Source: JAVBOF01 sp031550915
Lineage (GTDB): Bacteria; Bacillota; Clostridia; Christensenellales; MGBC116941
Reading direction: 5' to 3'
Length of the DNA stretch: 7,775 nucleotides
Assembly: GCA_031550915.1 (NCBI GenBank)
Contig: JAVBOF010000092.1
Coordinates: forward strand, 1 to 7,775
Shown here: positions 7,161-7,775 of the stretch, piece by piece
Layout: each line of letters opens with the position of its first letter
Numbering within the stretch: the stretch's first letter is position 1
The notes under the pieces: model-generated
Told to the model about the DNA's origin: nothing
The model's input: the letters and a program-made list of their open reading frames with translations, nothing else
The model's database searches: none
Made by a program: the position numbers and the translations under genes

Positions 7161-7183
7161 GTGATTTTAATAGTACATGCAAT

Positions 7184-7215
7184 AAAAAGACAGGTCTCAA
7201 GCGGCCTGTCTTTTT
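7184..7215. terminator. Bidirectional intrinsic terminator between convergent genes
   Basis: AAAAAGACAGG (7184-7194) and CCTGTCTTTTT (7205-7215) form an 11-pair perfect stem, extended by a T-G and a C-G pair around a six-base loop. The T run on one strand mirrors the A run on the other, so it can end both the rightward permease transcript and the leftward transcript of the Ig-repeat gene. Confidence 0.92.
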
Positions 7216-7223
7216 GCTTTGCG

Positions 7224-7775
7224 TTATTTTATTGTTATGGTCTTTGACCTTAAGCTTTTCTTTTCCTTGTTTTGTTTAGAGGTAACTAAAAAGCTATATT
7301 TGCCTGCCACTGGCTTTTTGCCCTTGATAAGGCCATTCCAGGCATAGGTACTGGCGCCGCTTGAAACGATATCCGCCGCGATGGTATCAAGCTTTTTGCC
7401 CTTTGAGTTTAAAATTGATATCGTCACCAATGCGCCTAGCGAAGTTTTCGATACTATCTTCAAACCCGATCCGCGTTTTATTGCGGTTTTGGATAGAGCA
7501 ACGGATTTGAATACGAATCTGTCCGCACTTATTCTAAAGGACTTCGTCAGTTTAGCACCTGCAAAACTGCCCGCGGAGTTTTCTAAAACAGCTTTATATG
7601 AGCCCTTTGGCGCGAACTTACTTCCGATTTTCCCGTTCCAATATAGTGTTTTGACGGAGTCGTTTTTAAGCCCGCTTGCTTTTATTTGCGCGAGCTTCTT
7701 TCCCTTGGAATTATATATAGTGAGCTTTGCGCTGCTTACACCGCCCGGCAGCGAATCGCTCGTTTTAAATGATAT
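7224..7775 (-). CDS. C-terminal part of a protein with tandem FlgD-type Ig-like repeats; 5' end beyond the window
   Basis: The frame is open from the right edge to the TAA at 7224-7226, giving 183 visible residues. A TTG at 7463 is internal and is not a start. Two tandem repeats of about 80-90 residues are visible. Each has a strand ending in NSKGKKL (YNSKGKKL in the first, LNSKGKKL in the second), then a WNG motif, a GK.. turn with P.GSY or VAGKY, and closing strands (KSFRIS and KTITIK). This is the layout of the FlgD Ig-like domain (V.I.D..G..V, WDG, G.Y). In Clostridia such repeats form the C-terminal stalks of secreted or cell-surface proteins, often proteases or cell-wall-active enzymes; the N-terminal domain here lies outside the window, so function cannot be called. 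The protein is Lys- and Ser-rich and contains no cysteine in this part. Transcription ends at the terminator just downstream. Confidence 0.8.
   Translation of the reverse strand: MSFKTSDSLPGGVSSAKLTIYNSKGKKLAQIKASGLKNDSVKTLYWNGKIGSKFAPKGSYKAVLENSAGSFAGAKLTKSFRISADRFVFKSVALSKTAIKRGSGLKIVSKTSLGALVTISILNSKGKKLDTIAADIVSSGASTYAWNGLIKGKKPVAGKYSFLVTSKQNKEKKSLRSKTITIK

Noticed and set aside
7461..7463. TTG at 7463 (minus strand) as the start of a 79-residue gene
   Set aside because: The same frame stays open to the right edge and encodes a second copy of the Ig-like repeat, so the gene is larger.

Overview
The window looks like a stretch of a Firmicutes chromosome, most likely from the class Clostridia. 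The evidence is the single-chain (Clostridia-type) FGAM synthase, GGAGG-like ribosome binding sites, a GTG start, a lipobox lipoprotein, tRNA genes that encode their own CCA ends, and an anchored endonuclease/exonuclease/phosphatase-fold protein of a kind I know from Clostridia. I cannot assign a genus. There are no mobile elements, CRISPR arrays or phage genes, and the region reads as ordinary chromosome.

Layout. Bases 1-4032 hold a rightward operon of three genes. First is the C-terminal two thirds of purL (purine synthesis). Second is a 142-residue protein I do not recognise, whose start overlaps the purL stop by ATGA. Third, 23 bases later, is a membrane-anchored EEP-fold protein that has lost several residues expected in its active site. 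Facing it, and only 19 bases away, is a leftward lipoprotein gene (4052-4855) with a low-complexity Thr/Pro/Ala linker and a C-terminal domain resembling the molybdopterin-binding fold of sulfite oxidases, but with no usable cofactor cysteine.

The 347-base gap at 4856-5202 is a divergent control region. Leftward it has a strong promoter (TTGACA, 17 bases, TATCAT), a leader of about 140 bases that can fold, and a perfect 12-base-arm palindrome abutting the -35 box. Rightward it has a consensus promoter (TTGACA, 18 bases, TATAAT) for tRNA-Gly(GCC) and tRNA-Cys(GCA). A hairpin follows the tRNAs, then a LctP-family permease gene (5562-7160). A strong hairpin terminator that works in both directions separates the permease from a leftward gene that runs off the right edge. 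The visible end of that gene is two tandem Ig-like repeats of the FlgD type, so it is probably the C-terminus of a large secreted or surface protein.

The genes do not form one obvious pathway. The left half is purine synthesis plus two coupled accessory genes, the middle is a tRNA locus, and the right half is organic-acid transport and an extracellular protein. The least explained items are the purL-coupled protein, the active-site-degenerate EEP protein, and the palindrome and foldable leader in front of the lipoprotein gene.
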